Of a DNA stretch of 64,000 nucleotides, positions 1 through 7,947 are shown piece after piece. Position numbers and translations under genes: made by a program. Below the pieces are notes generated by a model that searched no databases, was not told where the DNA came from, and saw only the letters and a program-made list of their open reading frames with translations. Numbering within the stretch: position 1 is the stretch's first letter; every line of letters starts with the position of its first letter. This DNA is from Insolitispirillum peregrinum (GTDB lineage: Bacteria > Pseudomonadota > Alphaproteobacteria > Rhodospirillales > Rhodospirillaceae), in the NCBI RefSeq assembly GCF_042665255.1, contig NZ_JBHTCD010000028.1. One strand, written 5' to 3'.

Positions 1-180
1 TCGAAAACGTCTGGCAATACCTTCGCCAGAACGCCCTCAGCCACCTCGTATGGGAAAGCTACGAGGACATCGTCGATGCCTGCTGCAAGGCGTGGAACGA
101 TTTCATCGCTACACCCAGCCGCATCCGGTCAATCGCATCGCGCCAGTGGACGTCAGTCAATGGTTAAGGCCGTTGGTATA
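1..180 (+). mobile_element. Right end of an IS630-family insertion sequence
   Basis: The left edge holds the 3' end of an IS630-like transposase followed within about 13 bases by the sequence TTGGTATA, which resembles the ends of many IS630-type elements. IS630 elements insert at TA, and a TA lies at 179-180. The exact boundary is inferred, since the other end of the element is outside the window. The convergent kinase gene reads its last residues and its stop codon out of this segment. Confidence 0.65.
3..167 (+). CDS. IS630-family transposase, C-terminal fragment (5' end outside window)
   Basis: An open frame enters from the left edge and stops at TAA 165-167, giving 54 residues beginning ENVWQYLRQNALS and containing YEDIVDACCKAWNDF. 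This is the usual C-terminus of IS630-family DDE transposases, just after the catalytic Glu region (ENVWQ). Whether the rest of the gene is intact cannot be seen. Its 3' end overlaps the 3' end of the convergent histidine kinase gene by 15 bases. Confidence 0.8.
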   Translation, partial: ENVWQYLRQNALSHLVWESYEDIVDACCKAWNDFIATPSRIRSIASRQWTSVNG

Positions 181-1604
181 AGCCTGCCTGCTGACGGCAA
201 CTGGACAATCACCTGCAACCCGCCCAACAGCGGAGACCGCCCAAGGGTCAAGGTGCCATTGGCGGCACGGGTCAGGTCATCGACGATTGACAGCCCCAGC
301 CCGCTGCCGGGCTTGCTTTCATCCAGCCGCCGCCCGCGCCGCAGAACGTCGTCAAAGCGGTCTTCGGGGATGCCCGGCCCGTCATCGGCAATCACCAGTT
401 CGAGGCACATCCCTCCCGAGGCAAAGCGCCCCTGCCGGGCCCGCACCTGCACCTGTCCCCTGGCCCACTTACAGGCGTTTTCCATCAGGTTGCCGAGAAT
501 TTCTTCCAGAGTCTGGGCATCGCCGCGAAAGGTCGGCGGCGCTTCTTCCAGCACATCGATGCGGCAGTCGCTCAATCGTCCCAGCACCCGCGACAGGCGG
601 ATCAGCGACGGGGATACCGGCGTCTTCAGACCACGGGCCTCGCCCGCCGCCTGTGCGCGGGCGCGGGCCAGATGGTGGTCAACCTGCCGTCGCATCAACT
701 CGACCTGTTGGGTGAGCAAGGCACTGCCTTCATGGTCGCCGCGTTCGGCCAGCGCCACCGCTTCGTTGGCAATGATCGCCAGCGGTGTTTTCAGGCCATG
801 GGCCAGATTGCCCGCCGTTTCGCTGGCGCTGGTCATCATCCGCGCGTTGCGGTCCAGCATGGCGTTCAGGTCTTCGACCAGCGGCATCACTTCGCGCGGA
901 TAGGTTCCCAGCAAGCGGCGGTTCTGGCCATTGCCAACCGCCGCCAGCGCCCCACGCAGCCGGCGTAACGGCCCCAGACCAAAGGCAATCTGCGCCCAGG
1001 CCGCCCCGACAATCCCCACCGCCAGCACCACGAACGACCAGCTGAGGGTGCGGGTAAAGGCATCGATCAGCCCCTGCAGCTTGCTTTCATCCCAGCCAAC
1101 CATCAGGCGCAGCGGCTTGTCATAGTCCGGGAAGGTCACCATCCGCTCGGCAATCAACAGGCGGCTGCCGGTCGGGCCTGTGGTGGTGTGGGTCTGGATG
1201 TCACCGTCGCCGTTGGCGGGCACCGGCAGATGCGGAACCTGCAGCACGCCATCCCACAACGAGCGGGAGCGCAACACGCCGCGCCCGTCCGCCGTCTCGA
1301 TCTGCCAGTACAGGCCGGACAGGGGACGATGAAACTGTGGTTCGGACAGCGGTTGGCTCAGCGAGGCATTGCCGCTGGCATCGACCTCGGTATAGGCCAC
1401 CAACTGGTTCAGGTCGGTGATCAGTCGCTCGCGGATCTGGTCTTCGACATAGGCGACGAACAGCCCGCGCAGCACCACCACCGCCACCGCCAGCGCAGCA
1501 AAGACCCAGATGGCCGCCCCCAGCATCAGGCGCAGGCGCAGGCTGCCCCGGGCCTGGGCTGTCGGTTCAGCCGATGCTGTCGGCGGGGTGGCAGTATCAG
1601 GCAT
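153..1604 (-). CDS. PhoQ-like membrane sensor histidine kinase
   Basis: A 483-residue inner-membrane sensor kinase. It has an N-terminal membrane segment (about residues 27-50), a periplasmic region of about 130 residues, a second membrane segment near 190-210, a HAMP-like linker, an H-box AGNLAHGLKTPLAII with the phospho-acceptor His, an N-box NLMENACKWA, a G1 box DDGPGIPED and a G2 box GSGLGLSIV. HGLKTP instead of HELRTP is typical of the PhoQ branch. The start overlaps the upstream regulator gene by 8 bases, so the two are translationally coupled. The last residues (after LPSAGR) and the stop lie in the adjoining IS end, so the native C-terminus was probably replaced. The signal sensed is unknown. 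Confidence 0.9.
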   Translation of the reverse strand: MPDTATPPTASAEPTAQARGSLRLRLMLGAAIWVFAALAVAVVVLRGLFVAYVEDQIRERLITDLNQLVAYTEVDASGNASLSQPLSEPQFHRPLSGLYWQIETADGRGVLRSRSLWDGVLQVPHLPVPANGDGDIQTHTTTGPTGSRLLIAERMVTFPDYDKPLRLMVGWDESKLQGLIDAFTRTLSWSFVVLAVGIVGAAWAQIAFGLGPLRRLRGALAAVGNGQNRRLLGTYPREVMPLVEDLNAMLDRNARMMTSASETAGNLAHGLKTPLAIIANEAVALAERGDHEGSALLTQQVELMRRQVDHHLARARAQAAGEARGLKTPVSPSLIRLSRVLGRLSDCRIDVLEEAPPTFRGDAQTLEEILGNLMENACKWARGQVQVRARQGRFASGGMCLELVIADDGPGIPEDRFDDVLRRGRRLDESKPGSGLGLSIVDDLTRAANGTLTLGRSPLLGGLQVIVQLPSAGRLIPTALTID

Positions 1605-2262
1605 CCGGCGGGTCCAGACGATAGCCCAACCCGCGCACGGTATGGATCACATCCACCCCCAGCTTGCGGCGCAGGCGACCGATGAACACTTCGATGGTAT
1701 TGGAATCGCGGTCGAAATCCTGGGCATAAAGGTGCTCGGTCAGCTCGGTGCGCGAAATCACCTTGCCGGGATGGTGCATCAGATAGCTGAGAACCCGGTA
1801 TTCGTGCGAGGTCAGGGTAATCGACATGCCACTGACCGTCACCACGCCAGAACGGGTATCCAGCCGGACCGGGCCACAGGTCAGTTCAGCACTGGCGTGA
1901 CCGCTGGAGCGGCGGATCAGCGCCCGCAGGCGGGCCAGCAATTCTTCCATCTGGAACGGTTTGGCCAGATAATCATCAGCCCCGGCATCAATGCCATCGA
2001 CCTTTTCCTGCCACGAGGCGCGCGCGGTCAGCACCAGCACCGGCAACCCGCGCCCGGCCGCCCGCCAGCGTTTCAGAATGGTCAGACCGTCGATCCTGGG
2101 CAGGCCGAGATCGAGAATGATGGCATCATAGGGCTCGCTGTCGCCAAGGTACCAGCCCTCCTCGCCATCATGGGCGCTGTCGGCGACATAACCTGCGGCT
2201 TCCAGTGCCCGGCACAACTGGGCATTCAGGGTTGGTTCGTCTTCCACGACCAGTAAACGCAT
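1597..2262 (-). CDS. OmpR/PhoP-family response regulator
   Basis: A 221-residue transcriptional regulator: receiver domain (about 1-115) with acidic pocket VVEDE, phospho-acceptor Asp in IILDLGLP and conserved Lys in YLAKPF, then a winged-helix DNA-binding domain ending with the hallmark SNTIEVFIGRLRRKLG and VRGLGYRL. It is the partner of the overlapping downstream kinase. An AAGGA ribosome-binding site lies about 8 bases before the ATG. It follows a PepSY protein gene by 12 bases, so PepSY gene, regulator and kinase are probably one operon. Confidence 0.92.
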   Translation of the reverse strand: MRLLVVEDEPTLNAQLCRALEAAGYVADSAHDGEEGWYLGDSEPYDAIILDLGLPRIDGLTILKRWRAAGRGLPVLVLTARASWQEKVDGIDAGADDYLAKPFQMEELLARLRALIRRSSGHASAELTCGPVRLDTRSGVVTVSGMSITLTSHEYRVLSYLMHHPGKVISRTELTEHLYAQDFDRDSNTIEVFIGRLRRKLGVDVIHTVRGLGYRLDPPDA

Positions 2263-2274
2263 CAGAACGTATCC

Positions 2275-3096
2275 TTATTCCCAGATCCAGCCCAGCCAGC
2301 GATCATACCATGCCCGCTCGGGAACGGCAGGCGGAGAGCTTGCCGGGGGAGGTGGTGGCGCCCCTTCAGGGACTTTCCCGTCACGCCCCGGCGCGTCAGG
2401 AGACGAGGGTTGCGGCAGGGGTGGGGGAGCATCCGATGAAAACCAGCCCGGACCCCGGCGGCGACCCTCATCCTTGTCGCCATCGCCATGGCGGCTTTCC
2501 ATCCGGCGACGGGCTTCCTCCAGAGCGGGCGGCAAAGTATTGCGATCCCCCTTGTACCAGGTCAGCAACCCGTGTCCCTTGGCTTTCATCAGTTCGGGGC
2601 GCTCGGCGTTGTAGTACAGTTTGAGGATGCTGCCGTCCGGGGCCAGCATCTTCAGTTCATAGCGCCAGGCGTCATCATGGTGCTCCAGCTCGGCTTCCAG
2701 CATCTGGCCCTGAAAATCACGCTCGGCAACCTCGAGGATCGCCCGCAACGAGACGATCTGGCCAGCCTGTAACGCCGCGCGGGCCTCGTCGTGGTCTTCG
2801 GGGGTCAATCCCAGCAGCCAGCCCGGACGCGGCGGCGGGCCGGGCATCATTCCCGGCGGAGGCGGCGGAAAGTCACGCTGCCCCGCGCCACGCGGCATGT
2901 CTGGCCGCTGGCGGGGTGGGCGGGGATCGTCATCGTCGTCCCTGCGATCATCGTGGTCCCCATGGTCATCCCCATGGTCATCATCGGCATGGGCCGACGC
3001 CAATACCACAAAGGACGGAAGGGACGAGACACCATTGCTGGCCAGAGTCCCCGCAAAGACAGCCACGGCCATCGGTATGAGGATGATTTTTCGCAT
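2275..3096 (-). CDS. Secreted PepSY-domain protein with Asp/His- and Pro-rich segments
   Basis: A 273-residue exported protein. It has a signal peptide (MRKIILIPMAVAVFAGTL, probable cleavage after the ASAHA near residue 36), a very acidic His/Asp run (residues about 37-60), a Pro-rich linker, a PepSY-like domain (about 95-175, LRAILEVAERDFQGQMLEAE then WRYELKMLAPDGSILKLYYN), and a Pro/Ser-rich tail ending in Trp-rich DRWLGWIWE. PepSY proteins next to OmpR-type systems are common in proteobacteria and may modulate the sensor. It is first in an operon with the regulator and kinase and divergent from an EF-hand protein. The acidic/His tract suggests divalent metal binding, which is inference. 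Confidence 0.8.
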   Translation of the reverse strand: MRKIILIPMAVAVFAGTLASNGVSSLPSFVVLASAHADDDHGDDHGDHDDRRDDDDDPRPPRQRPDMPRGAGQRDFPPPPPGMMPGPPPRPGWLLGLTPEDHDEARAALQAGQIVSLRAILEVAERDFQGQMLEAELEHHDDAWRYELKMLAPDGSILKLYYNAERPELMKAKGHGLLTWYKGDRNTLPPALEEARRRMESRHGDGDKDEGRRRGPGWFSSDAPPPLPQPSSPDAPGRDGKVPEGAPPPPPASSPPAVPERAWYDRWLGWIWE

Positions 3097-3215
3097 CGGA
3101 TTGTTATAGCTGATTTTGCTGAATGGTATCTGAATTTCTGCTTCAGAGTCCGTTCAGGTTGCGATGGCTAGTGTTGGCGTCATCAGTTCAGCGGAGCAGC
3201 ACAGGAGCACAAACG

Positions 3216-3761
3216 ATGCATCGGACAACGGTATGGGGCGCGACCCTGACGGCACTGGGCGTGGTGATGCTGACCGTTGCAGGCAGCCTGAGTGTTGCCG
3301 CCGAAGATCGCCCGCCGTCGATGGCGCCAGCGATGATGGCAATGTTTGACCGTAACGGCGACCAGATGATTTCCCGCGACGAACTGCGCCAGCATTTTGA
3401 CGCCCACTTTGACCAGATCGACAGCGACCACAGTGGCGACCTCAGTCTCGATGAATTCAAGGCCGCCCCGCCCGACATGCCAAGGGGTGGCGCGGGAGCC
3501 TCGCCGTCTGGCCGTGGCCCCGATGACCGCAGCGGCCCCAAAGGCCCGCCGCCTGATGGCGGTCGTGGTCCGAAGGATAGCCATCGGGACGGGATATTCA
3601 AGGCGATGGACAGCAACGGCGATGGTGTCGTCAGCCGCGAGGAGTTCCTCGCCGCCGAAAGCCACCGCTTCGAGGCACTGGACACCAACGGCGACGGCCT
3701 GATCTCGCTCGACGAACTGGAAGCGATACCGATGCACGGTGGCCCGCCGCCGAAGCGTTAA
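3216..3761 (+). CDS. Secreted four-EF-hand calcium-binding protein
   Basis: A 181-residue exported protein. The ATG at 3216 is chosen over an upstream in-frame start because AGGAG lies about 10 bases before it and a signal peptide (residues 1-29, ending SVAA) begins there. Four canonical EF-hand loops are visible: residues 45-56 (DRNGDQMISRDE), 69-80 (DSDHSGDLSLDE), 132-143 (DSNGDGVVSREE) and 156-167 (DTNGDGLISLDE). A Gly/Pro-rich linker (about 88-122) separates the two pairs. It is divergent from the PepSY/PhoP/PhoQ-like operon with 119 bases between the starts, so co-regulation is plausible. Role: probably periplasmic calcium buffering or signalling; not demonstrated. Confidence 0.88.
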   Translation: MHRTTVWGATLTALGVVMLTVAGSLSVAAEDRPPSMAPAMMAMFDRNGDQMISRDELRQHFDAHFDQIDSDHSGDLSLDEFKAAPPDMPRGGAGASPSGRGPDDRSGPKGPPPDGGRGPKDSHRDGIFKAMDSNGDGVVSREEFLAAESHRFEALDTNGDGLISLDELEAIPMHGGPPPKR

Positions 3762-3829
3762 CCCGCAAATCCCGAGCCATCACAAGATGGCGACGACGCA
3801 TTTGCGACCACGAACCCGCAAATCCCGAG
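3760..3829. repeat. Short direct repeat after the EF-hand gene
   Basis: The 17-base sequence AACCCGCAAATCCCGAG occurs at 3760-3776 and again at 3813-3829, separated by 36 bases. The first copy overlaps the stop of the EF-hand gene. The intervening and following sequence has further imperfect CGCATTTGCGA/GATTTGCATCCC segments. This could be a short extragenic repeat cluster; function unknown. Confidence 0.6.
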
Positions 3830-3899
3830 TAACCGCAGGTTACGAGAATGATTTGCATCCCATGACAGGGCATATCCCGGCTTTGTCATGATCCGCCAG

Positions 3900-3928
3900 C
3901 CTCCCCCAACCGTGCCGGTTGGGGGAGG
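3900..3928. terminator. GC-rich hairpin, possible terminator
   Basis: A perfect 11-bp inverted repeat, CCTCCCCCAAC / GTTGGGGGAGG, with a 7-base loop. No T-run follows on either strand, so it is a weak terminator candidate or an RNA-stabilising hairpin. Confidence 0.4.
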
Positions 3929-3982
3929 ATCCCTCTCCTTCATCCCTCTTGTAACTTCTGTTCCTCTTCACACCCAACTCAA

Positions 3983-4020
3983 ACGCCCGTTCGTTTCCCT
4001 CACGAAGGGGCGTCTTTTTT
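3983..4020 (+). terminator. Rho-independent terminator for the EF-hand gene
   Basis: An inverted repeat, ACGCCCGTTCGT / ACGAAGGGGCGT (12 bp, one mismatch, 7-base loop), is followed directly by CTTTTTTT on the + strand. It lies at the convergent junction with the EamA transporter gene, whose stop codon is within the T-run. Confidence 0.8.
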
Positions 4021-4892
4021 TATGCCGGAGACGGCTGCTGGCGCGGGCGAACCCACAGTTCGTTGAACAGCAGCGAGGCCAGCAAAATCGTGCCACCCAG
4101 CCCCAGACGCCCCAGCGAAACATCACGGTTCCAGATCAGCAGGTTGACCAGCAAACCGGCAGGAATATGCATGTTGTTCATGATCGCCAGCGCCCCGGTA
4201 TCGACCATGCAGGCACCCTTGTTCCACAGGTAATAGCCAATCCCTGACGCCCCGATGCCCAGCCACAGCAGCACTCCCCACTGCACGGTGGTGGTCGGCA
4301 TTTTGGCCGGGTTGCCGATCAGCAGGAAGGCCAGCAGGCTGACAATCATCGAGCCAAGATAAAAGTAGGCAAACACCGACTGGTGGGTCAGGTCCGACTT
4401 CTGGCGCTGCATCAGCCCCTTGTAGACGATCAACCCGACCGCAAAGCACAGGTTGGCGGCCTGCACCAGCAGAAAGCCGGACAGAAAATCATGGCTGACG
4501 GTATTCAGGCGGATCACCCCGGTTCCGATCACCGCCAGCGTCGCCGTCACCAGATACCACGGGTTAAAACGGCGGTTCCACAGGTCATCCAGCAGGGTGA
4601 TGTAGATCGGGGTAAAGATGGTGAACAGCAGGACTTCCGGCACCGACAGGTACAGGAAGGACTGATACAGACAGAAGTACATCACCCCCAACTGGATGCC
4701 GCCAACGGCCATCATCGCCAGTGCCATCCGCCACGGAATGTCCCGCCAGCGCAACAGCGGCAGAAACAGGGCGGCGGCCAGCACGCTGCGGGTCAGTACG
4801 GCAAAGTAGGCGTCAACCTTCCCGGCCAGATAGACCTCGATCAGGCTAAAGGAGAAGGCCCACAGGATGGTGACGATACTCAGGTAAAACAT
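4020..4892 (-). CDS. EamA-family (DMT superfamily) membrane transporter
   Basis: A 290-residue protein of about ten hydrophobic segments with two EamA repeats (about 5-135 and 145-285), ending in a short charged tail. The ATG at 4892 (MFYLSIVTILWAF) is preferred over an upstream in-frame ATG at 4991, because the protein then begins with the first membrane helix as usual and the upstream extension would overlap the next gene. Family members export amino acids or related metabolites; the substrate cannot be told from sequence. It lies 95 bases downstream of the lectin-like gene on the same strand. Confidence 0.85.
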   Translation of the reverse strand: MFYLSIVTILWAFSFSLIEVYLAGKVDAYFAVLTRSVLAAALFLPLLRWRDIPWRMALAMMAVGGIQLGVMYFCLYQSFLYLSVPEVLLFTIFTPIYITLLDDLWNRRFNPWYLVTATLAVIGTGVIRLNTVSHDFLSGFLLVQAANLCFAVGLIVYKGLMQRQKSDLTHQSVFAYFYLGSMIVSLLAFLLIGNPAKMPTTTVQWGVLLWLGIGASGIGYYLWNKGACMVDTGALAIMNNMHIPAGLLVNLLIWNRDVSLGRLGLGGTILLASLLFNELWVRPRQQPSPA

Positions 4893-4987
4893 GATGGAAC
4901 GTTCCTGAACACGGGGAGCACGCACCCCCGGCATAAAGCATTCTTTAAGCGGAAGGGCACTGACTGTATGCCAGCCAGCAGCCCCGG

Positions 4988-6148
4988 TCATCTGCCAATT
5001 TCACCCACCTGCCAGCGTCGCACATCCTCGGGGAGCAGACCGGGCACCGCATCAAGGGTAATGATCTGCCCCAGTCCCCGGCTTTTGACGGTTCCGGCCC
5101 CGGTTTGCAGGTAGAAATCGCCCCCCTGCTGCCCGGCATCAATCGCCGAGCGCAAATTGCCGTTGGGAGCCATCGCGGTAAAGGTCGCCCGCGTCAAGGA
5201 ATGCCAGCGCCCGGCGGTATCCCGCACCCAGCCGTTACCATAGCGGGCGCGGTGGATTTGTTGCGCACTGGTGCCGTCGGCGCGGAAATCTTCGACAAAG
5301 GAATAGGGATCGCGCAGCAGGTCGTTATCGGCCAACGCCCGGAAAGTGACCATCTTTTGCCACCGCTGTTCGCCCGGCAGATAGACAAAGCCGGTATAGG
5401 CGGTGCGGTCGCCGTCATGGCGGGCCTCGACCAGAAAGCGGTAGGTTTGCCCCACCTGCCAGTCAAAATTCAGGAAGCTCTGCCCCCCGGTGCCTTCATT
5501 GCCAAAGCGCCGGACATCCACCCCGGCCCCGGGTGCCACCGGCTCGGTCCGCACCGCCAGCGGAACCTGGGTCGGGTCCTGCCCATGGTCAGGCTCCCAC
5601 ACCGAAAAGATCGCCACCTTGCGGTGGTCAAACAGCTCTTGCAGGCCAAAATAGCCGTGCCGGAAGCCGCAGACCGCAAAATAGCTGCCGGGATACGAGG
5701 CCTCAATGCGGACTTCGTTATAGAACAGCTCGGCTTCGGGGGCCTCGTAGTGCAGATGAATCATCCGCGCCGCCCGTGACGGCTGTTCATTGCCGGCATA
5801 GAGCGGCGGCGGCACACAACCGCAGACCGAGTCCCCCGGTGAGACCGTCGCCCACGCCCCTTGCCATGTTGCGGCGGCCAACGCCTGCGGACAGACCCGG
5901 GCGGCTTCGGCATCGCTGCTGATCACCCCGACCCGGGCCGGTTCACCGGTGGTGGTGCCACAGACCGCCACATCATCCTGATCACTGGACCAGCGGCCAT
6001 CCCACCGGGCACCGGCACAGACCGCCGGGCACTTTTGCCGGGCATCGTCGGTGTTCCAGATCGGCCCGGCATGCACATCATAGGCTATCGCCGGAGATGC
6101 CATTCCCCACAGCATCCCGGCCACCACGAGTCCCCACCCGGCTTTCAT
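4988..6148 (-). CDS. Secreted protein with two MVL-like lectin repeats and a DUF3472 domain
   Basis: A 386-residue exported protein. After a signal peptide (residues 1-22, ending SPAIA) there are two repeats resembling the mannan-binding MVL lectin: about 23-65 (DVHAGPIWNTDDARQKCPAV, then WDGRWSS, DVAVCG) and about 70-112 (VGVISSDAEAARVCPQAL, WQGAWATV, DSVCGCV). About 150-330 matches DUF3472 in style (SYFAVCGFRHGYFGLQEL, VAIFSVWEP, GNEGTGGQSFLNFDW, GQTYRFLVEAR, TAYTGFVYLP). The likely role is glycan binding outside the cell. Cysteines in the lectin repeats suggest disulfides. The fusion is seen directly; ligand and role are inferred. The start is the only good signal-peptide start. Confidence 0.75.
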   Translation of the reverse strand: MKAGWGLVVAGMLWGMASPAIAYDVHAGPIWNTDDARQKCPAVCAGARWDGRWSSDQDDVAVCGTTTGEPARVGVISSDAEAARVCPQALAAATWQGAWATVSPGDSVCGCVPPPLYAGNEQPSRAARMIHLHYEAPEAELFYNEVRIEASYPGSYFAVCGFRHGYFGLQELFDHRKVAIFSVWEPDHGQDPTQVPLAVRTEPVAPGAGVDVRRFGNEGTGGQSFLNFDWQVGQTYRFLVEARHDGDRTAYTGFVYLPGEQRWQKMVTFRALADNDLLRDPYSFVEDFRADGTSAQQIHRARYGNGWVRDTAGRWHSLTRATFTAMAPNGNLRSAIDAGQQGGDFYLQTGAGTVKSRGLGQIITLDAVPGLLPEDVRRWQVGEIGR

Positions 6149-6312
6149 CCGCCCCTCTCCCAGACATTTCAGGAACCATGGATATTCTTACCATTTGTCT
6201 ACCACCGTATATTCATGAAAAATCCCCTGATTGGGCACGCTGAAACGATACGGGGGGAGTCCCGCGCTTCAGCCGTTGCATCAGGATCATTCCAAGGGGG
6301 AAGTCTGCTGTC

Positions 6313-7122
6313 ATGCGCCGTTCATCGTTGATGTTTGTCCTTCTTGGCGGGCTCGCCATCGGCACCGCCAGTACCGTGTCCGTATCACCGGCATCGGCCG
6401 CCGATCCGACCGCCTACCAGCGGCAGGTCTATGCCGAGGTCAACCAGTCGCTTGACGGCATGCGCACCGCCTCGAAAACCTTTTCGGTTGACGGTGCCCC
6501 GGTCGAAATCCACGTCACCACCTGGAGCGATGGCAGCGGCATCCGCAAGATGACCATGTCGATGCCCGATGATCACGGCGACAACATCCAGGACTATTAC
6601 TATGCCGGGGGGGCTCTGGTATTCGTCTATGAGGTGATCACCACCCAGGACATCCGGGGCGGCTCGGTCTCGCGGGAAGAAAACCGCTATTATTTCGAAA
6701 ACAATCAAATGTTCCGCTGGCTGGACAGCAACAAGCAAAGCGTCCCCCGCTCGGACGAGGAATTCGTCACCCGCGAATCCGAAATGCTGCAAACCAGCGA
6801 GGAATACGTCCGCCGGATGGGCAACAGCAGCGGCGGCAAAGGCAAGGCCAAGGACAGCGCGGGCGGTCTGCACACCACCACCGGCATTTTCGAAGGCTTC
6901 GAGCAGGGCGATTACCTGTACCTGAACCTGACCGTCGGACGGGAAACCAAATCCTACATGGTACTGAACCCGGACAGATCGCTGGAACAACTGATCGATC
7001 AGGAAAACCGCTATCGTGGCCGCTCGCTGGTCGTCACCTGGAAAACCACCGTCGAGACACTGGAAGAGGCGGGCGGGAAAGTCGAAGTCACCCAGGCCGT
7101 GTCGGTGCAGTTGGCGAAGTAA
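6313..7122 (+). CDS. Exported protein of unknown function (parent of the downstream remnant)
   Basis: A 269-residue protein with a clear signal peptide (MRRSSLMFVLLGGLAIGTASTVSVSPASA, cleavage about residue 29) and an otherwise soluble, Tyr- and charge-rich chain with no motif I recognise. The C-terminal part (from about residue 188, TTTGIFEGFEQGDYLYL) is copied almost exactly in a remnant at 7713-7881. A GGGG-rich stretch precedes the ATG. It converges on an HdeA-like gene with a hairpin between them. Confidence 0.75.
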   Translation: MRRSSLMFVLLGGLAIGTASTVSVSPASAADPTAYQRQVYAEVNQSLDGMRTASKTFSVDGAPVEIHVTTWSDGSGIRKMTMSMPDDHGDNIQDYYYAGGALVFVYEVITTQDIRGGSVSREENRYYFENNQMFRWLDSNKQSVPRSDEEFVTRESEMLQTSEEYVRRMGNSSGGKGKAKDSAGGLHTTTGIFEGFEQGDYLYLNLTVGRETKSYMVLNPDRSLEQLIDQENRYRGRSLVVTWKTTVETLEEAGGKVEVTQAVSVQLAK

Positions 7123-7134
7123 GCCCGTGAACCA

Positions 7135-7170
7135 CAGACATGCCGGAAAGATAGCCCTCCGGCATGTCTG
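7135..7170. terminator. Bidirectional hairpin between convergent genes
   Basis: A perfect 13-bp stem, CAGACATGCCGGA / TCCGGCATGTCTG, with a 10-base loop sits between the exported-protein gene and the convergent HdeA-like gene. No T-run is present; termination is inferred from position and strength. Confidence 0.6.
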
Positions 7171-7181
7171 CACTCAGGCAA

Positions 7182-7505
7182 CTATCGCTTCAGATTAACC
7201 TTGCGGGCCGCATCCAGCAGCGCATCCGAGCCGTGCGACTTGCAATGGATTACCAGCTCCTTGGCAAACGAATTCATGTTACTCCAACTCAGGACGGGAT
7301 CTCCTGACGCCCCGCCAAGATAACCACTCATCCACATTACAAGCCCACCGACATCAGCAGCACTGGCAGTTTCCGTAACCTTCAAAAAACCTCGGCACGT
7401 TGCCTTCTCAAAATTGATATCCTCTGGCTGCGCCGACTTGGCCGCAAATGCCGGTGCCGAGAGAAAAACGCCACAAAGCATTACCAAGCCCACAAATTTC
7501 TTCAC
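7182..7505 (-). CDS. HdeA/HdeB-like periplasmic protein, copy 1
   Basis: A 107-residue exported protein. GTG at 7505 is chosen as start because AAGGGA lies 6 bases upstream and the signal peptide (VKKFVGLVMLCGVFLSAPAFAA) begins there; a longer in-frame ATG start at 7544 has no such support. The mature part has the HdeA/B pattern: ATCRGFLKV, VMWMSGYLGG, a second Cys in VIHCKSH, and LLDAARKV, with two cysteines likely paired. Such proteins act as acid-stress chaperones in enterobacteria; that role here is inferred. It is paralogous to 7948-8262. Confidence 0.8.
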   Translation of the reverse strand: MKKFVGLVMLCGVFLSAPAFAAKSAQPEDINFEKATCRGFLKVTETASAADVGGLVMWMSGYLGGASGDPVLSWSNMNSFAKELVIHCKSHGSDALLDAARKVNLKR

Positions 7506-7599
7506 CGCATTCCCTTTCTTTATACGACCGCATCGCTGATGCAAAAAGTAGACGACCGGTTTGTAACCCGGAAGATCACATTATCACTCGCCGAAACTA

Positions 7600-7632
7600 C
7601 TGCAATAGCCACGAGCCTCCCTGCAATCTGAG
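7600..7632 (-). repeat. Remnant copy of the 3' end of the TMEM43-family gene
   Basis: The minus strand here reads GATTGCAGGGAGGCTCGTGG, nearly the same as the last codons of the TMEM43-family gene at 8321-8344 (GATTGCAGGGGGCTCGTGG). It lies upstream of HdeA-like copy 1 just as the true TMEM43 gene lies upstream of copy 2, marking the third part of a tandem duplication. Confidence 0.6.
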
Positions 7633-7712
7633 GTGGAATAGCCCCTTTAGACAGATGGGCGGCCCGAATAAGCTAATCCCGTTTGGTGATCATGCCGCCA
7701 ACGAGGATGGAC

Positions 7713-7881
7713 GACACCACCGGCATTTTCGAAGGCTTCGAGCAGGGCGATTACCTGTACCTGAACCCGGACAGATCGCTGGAACAACTGATCTATCTCG
7801 AAAACCACCGTCGAGACACTGGAAGAAGCAGGCGGGAAAGTCGAAGTCACCCAGGCCGTGTCGGTGCAGTTGGCGAAGTAA
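7713..7881 (+). pseudogene. Remnant of the exported-protein gene 3' end, with two internal deletions
   Basis: This segment is almost identical to the last 245 bases or so of the gene at 6313-7122, including the stop (TTGGCGAAGTAAG). Two pieces are missing. One is about 42 bases between short repeats of the type CTGAAC; the other is about 38 bases ending at GGAAAACC repeats. No signal peptide or upstream coding part is present, so it is non-functional. It converges on HdeA-like copy 2, as the parent converges on copy 1. Confidence 0.85.
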
Positions 7882-7890
7882 GCGCAGCGC

Positions 7891-7926
7891 GTCTGCCCGG
7901 TCTGGTGATGGCCAAACCGGGCAGAC
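7891..7926. terminator. Hairpin between remnant and HdeA-like copy 2
   Basis: A perfect 11-bp stem, GTCTGCCCGGT / ACCGGGCAGAC, with a 14-base loop. It has the same location as the hairpin after copy 1 but a different sequence, and no T-run. Confidence 0.55.
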
Positions 7927-7947
7927 GGCAATCGCACCAAAGGCGTG

